From Microbacterium dauci (GTDB lineage Bacteria > Actinomycetota > Actinomycetes > Actinomycetales > Microbacteriaceae), in assembly GCF_030065535.1 (NCBI RefSeq), contig NZ_JASJND010000004.1:1-64000 (forward strand): DNA of 64,000 bases, in the 5' to 3' direction. The translations under genes and the position numbers were made by a program. Positions 63,910 to 64,000 of the stretch are shown in pieces. The notes below the pieces were generated by a model. That model saw nothing but the letters and a program-made list of their open reading frames with translations, did not search any database and was not told the origin of the DNA. Positions within the stretch are counted from its first letter, which is position 1. Every line of letters begins with the position of its first letter.

Positions 63910-64000
63910 CTATGGCGCGTCTGGGTATTCGCCCTCGGCGTACGGGCCGCGAACCCGCTCGTGGCCTGGGATGCGGCGGGCCGAAGCGCCGGTCAGGAGT
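63910..64000 (-). CDS. Possible C-terminal end of a gene entering from the right
   Basis: A minus-strand frame open from the right edge ends at TAG 63910-63912 and reads ...LLTGASARRIPGHERVRGPY.... In related genomes hpt or tilS lies upstream of ftsH, but the tail is too short to recognise. Could be non-coding. Confidence 0.25.
   Translation of the reverse strand, partial: LLTGASARRIPGHERVRGPYAEGEYPDAP

Overview
The window is high-GC actinobacterial chromosome, most likely Microbacteriaceae (Microbacterium-like). The signs are GTG/TTG starts behind strong Shine-Dalgarno sequences, chained ATGA/GTGA gene overlaps, an abundant GGATGCC word, an LctP-type permease, and the ClpC, DUF3180-FolK and FtsH-FolE-FolP-FolB-FolK arrangements. 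The left edge ends in the leader and promoter of an rRNA operon reading leftward out of the window. It is followed by a maltokinase and a trehalose-synthase-like GH13 enzyme (convergent) and an L-lactate permease.

The main feature is a 22.5-kb genomic island at 6209-28781. It is bounded by 28-bp direct repeats of the 3' end of tRNA-Ser(CGA). The intact tRNA gene is at the right end (28754-28844). The displaced tRNA 3' end, still followed by its old terminator, is at the left end. A tyrosine integrase remnant sits beside the intact tRNA. The integrase and the neighbouring TetX-type monooxygenase are both truncated at about 27727, which looks like a deletion scar, and an MFS exporter is beheaded at the left end, so the island is probably fixed. 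Its cargo (7126-26644) is a complete-looking system for an acidic, uronate-containing polysaccharide: a secreted alpha/alpha-toroid-like enzyme of unknown specificity, a secreted GH28-like beta-helix protein, an SGNH esterase, a sugar ABC importer without its own ATPase, uronate dehydrogenase, glucarate-type dehydratase, 5-keto-4-deoxyglucarate dehydratase, 2-oxoglutarate semialdehyde dehydrogenase, a BadF-type sugar kinase, an AraA-like isomerase and two uncharacterised enzymes. A LacI regulator is encoded in the main operon. Four near-identical operators (core TGTGAATCGATTCACA) sit at the three promoter regions, so the locus reads as one regulon feeding uronates to 2-oxoglutarate.

Right of the island lie an MFS exporter, L-lactate dehydrogenase, RadA, a small SseB-like protein, a structured non-coding stretch, a GNAT acetyltransferase (N-acetylglutamate synthase type), and an ATP-grasp/alpha-E plus transglutaminase pair. 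Then comes a gamma-glutamyl-amine (probably ethanolamine or polyamine) catabolic operon (GlnA-like ligase, PuuD-like hydrolase, aldehyde dehydrogenase, SDR, GntR) with a divergent APC permease. After it come clpC, a DUF2975/DUF2975/HTH cassette with an operator over its promoter, a duplicated-domain lipoprotein, cardiolipin synthase, a DUF4192 protein and lysS. An SUMF1-fold protein and a DUF2520 protein follow, then two bacterial PH-domain membrane proteins and the folate operon ending in ftsH. Three copies of a nested palindromic repeat (arms built on GATGCAATGGATC) lie between chromosomal genes and none lies in the island. The word GGATGCC/GGCATCC is visibly rarer in the island than to its right. 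Both observations support foreign origin of the island.
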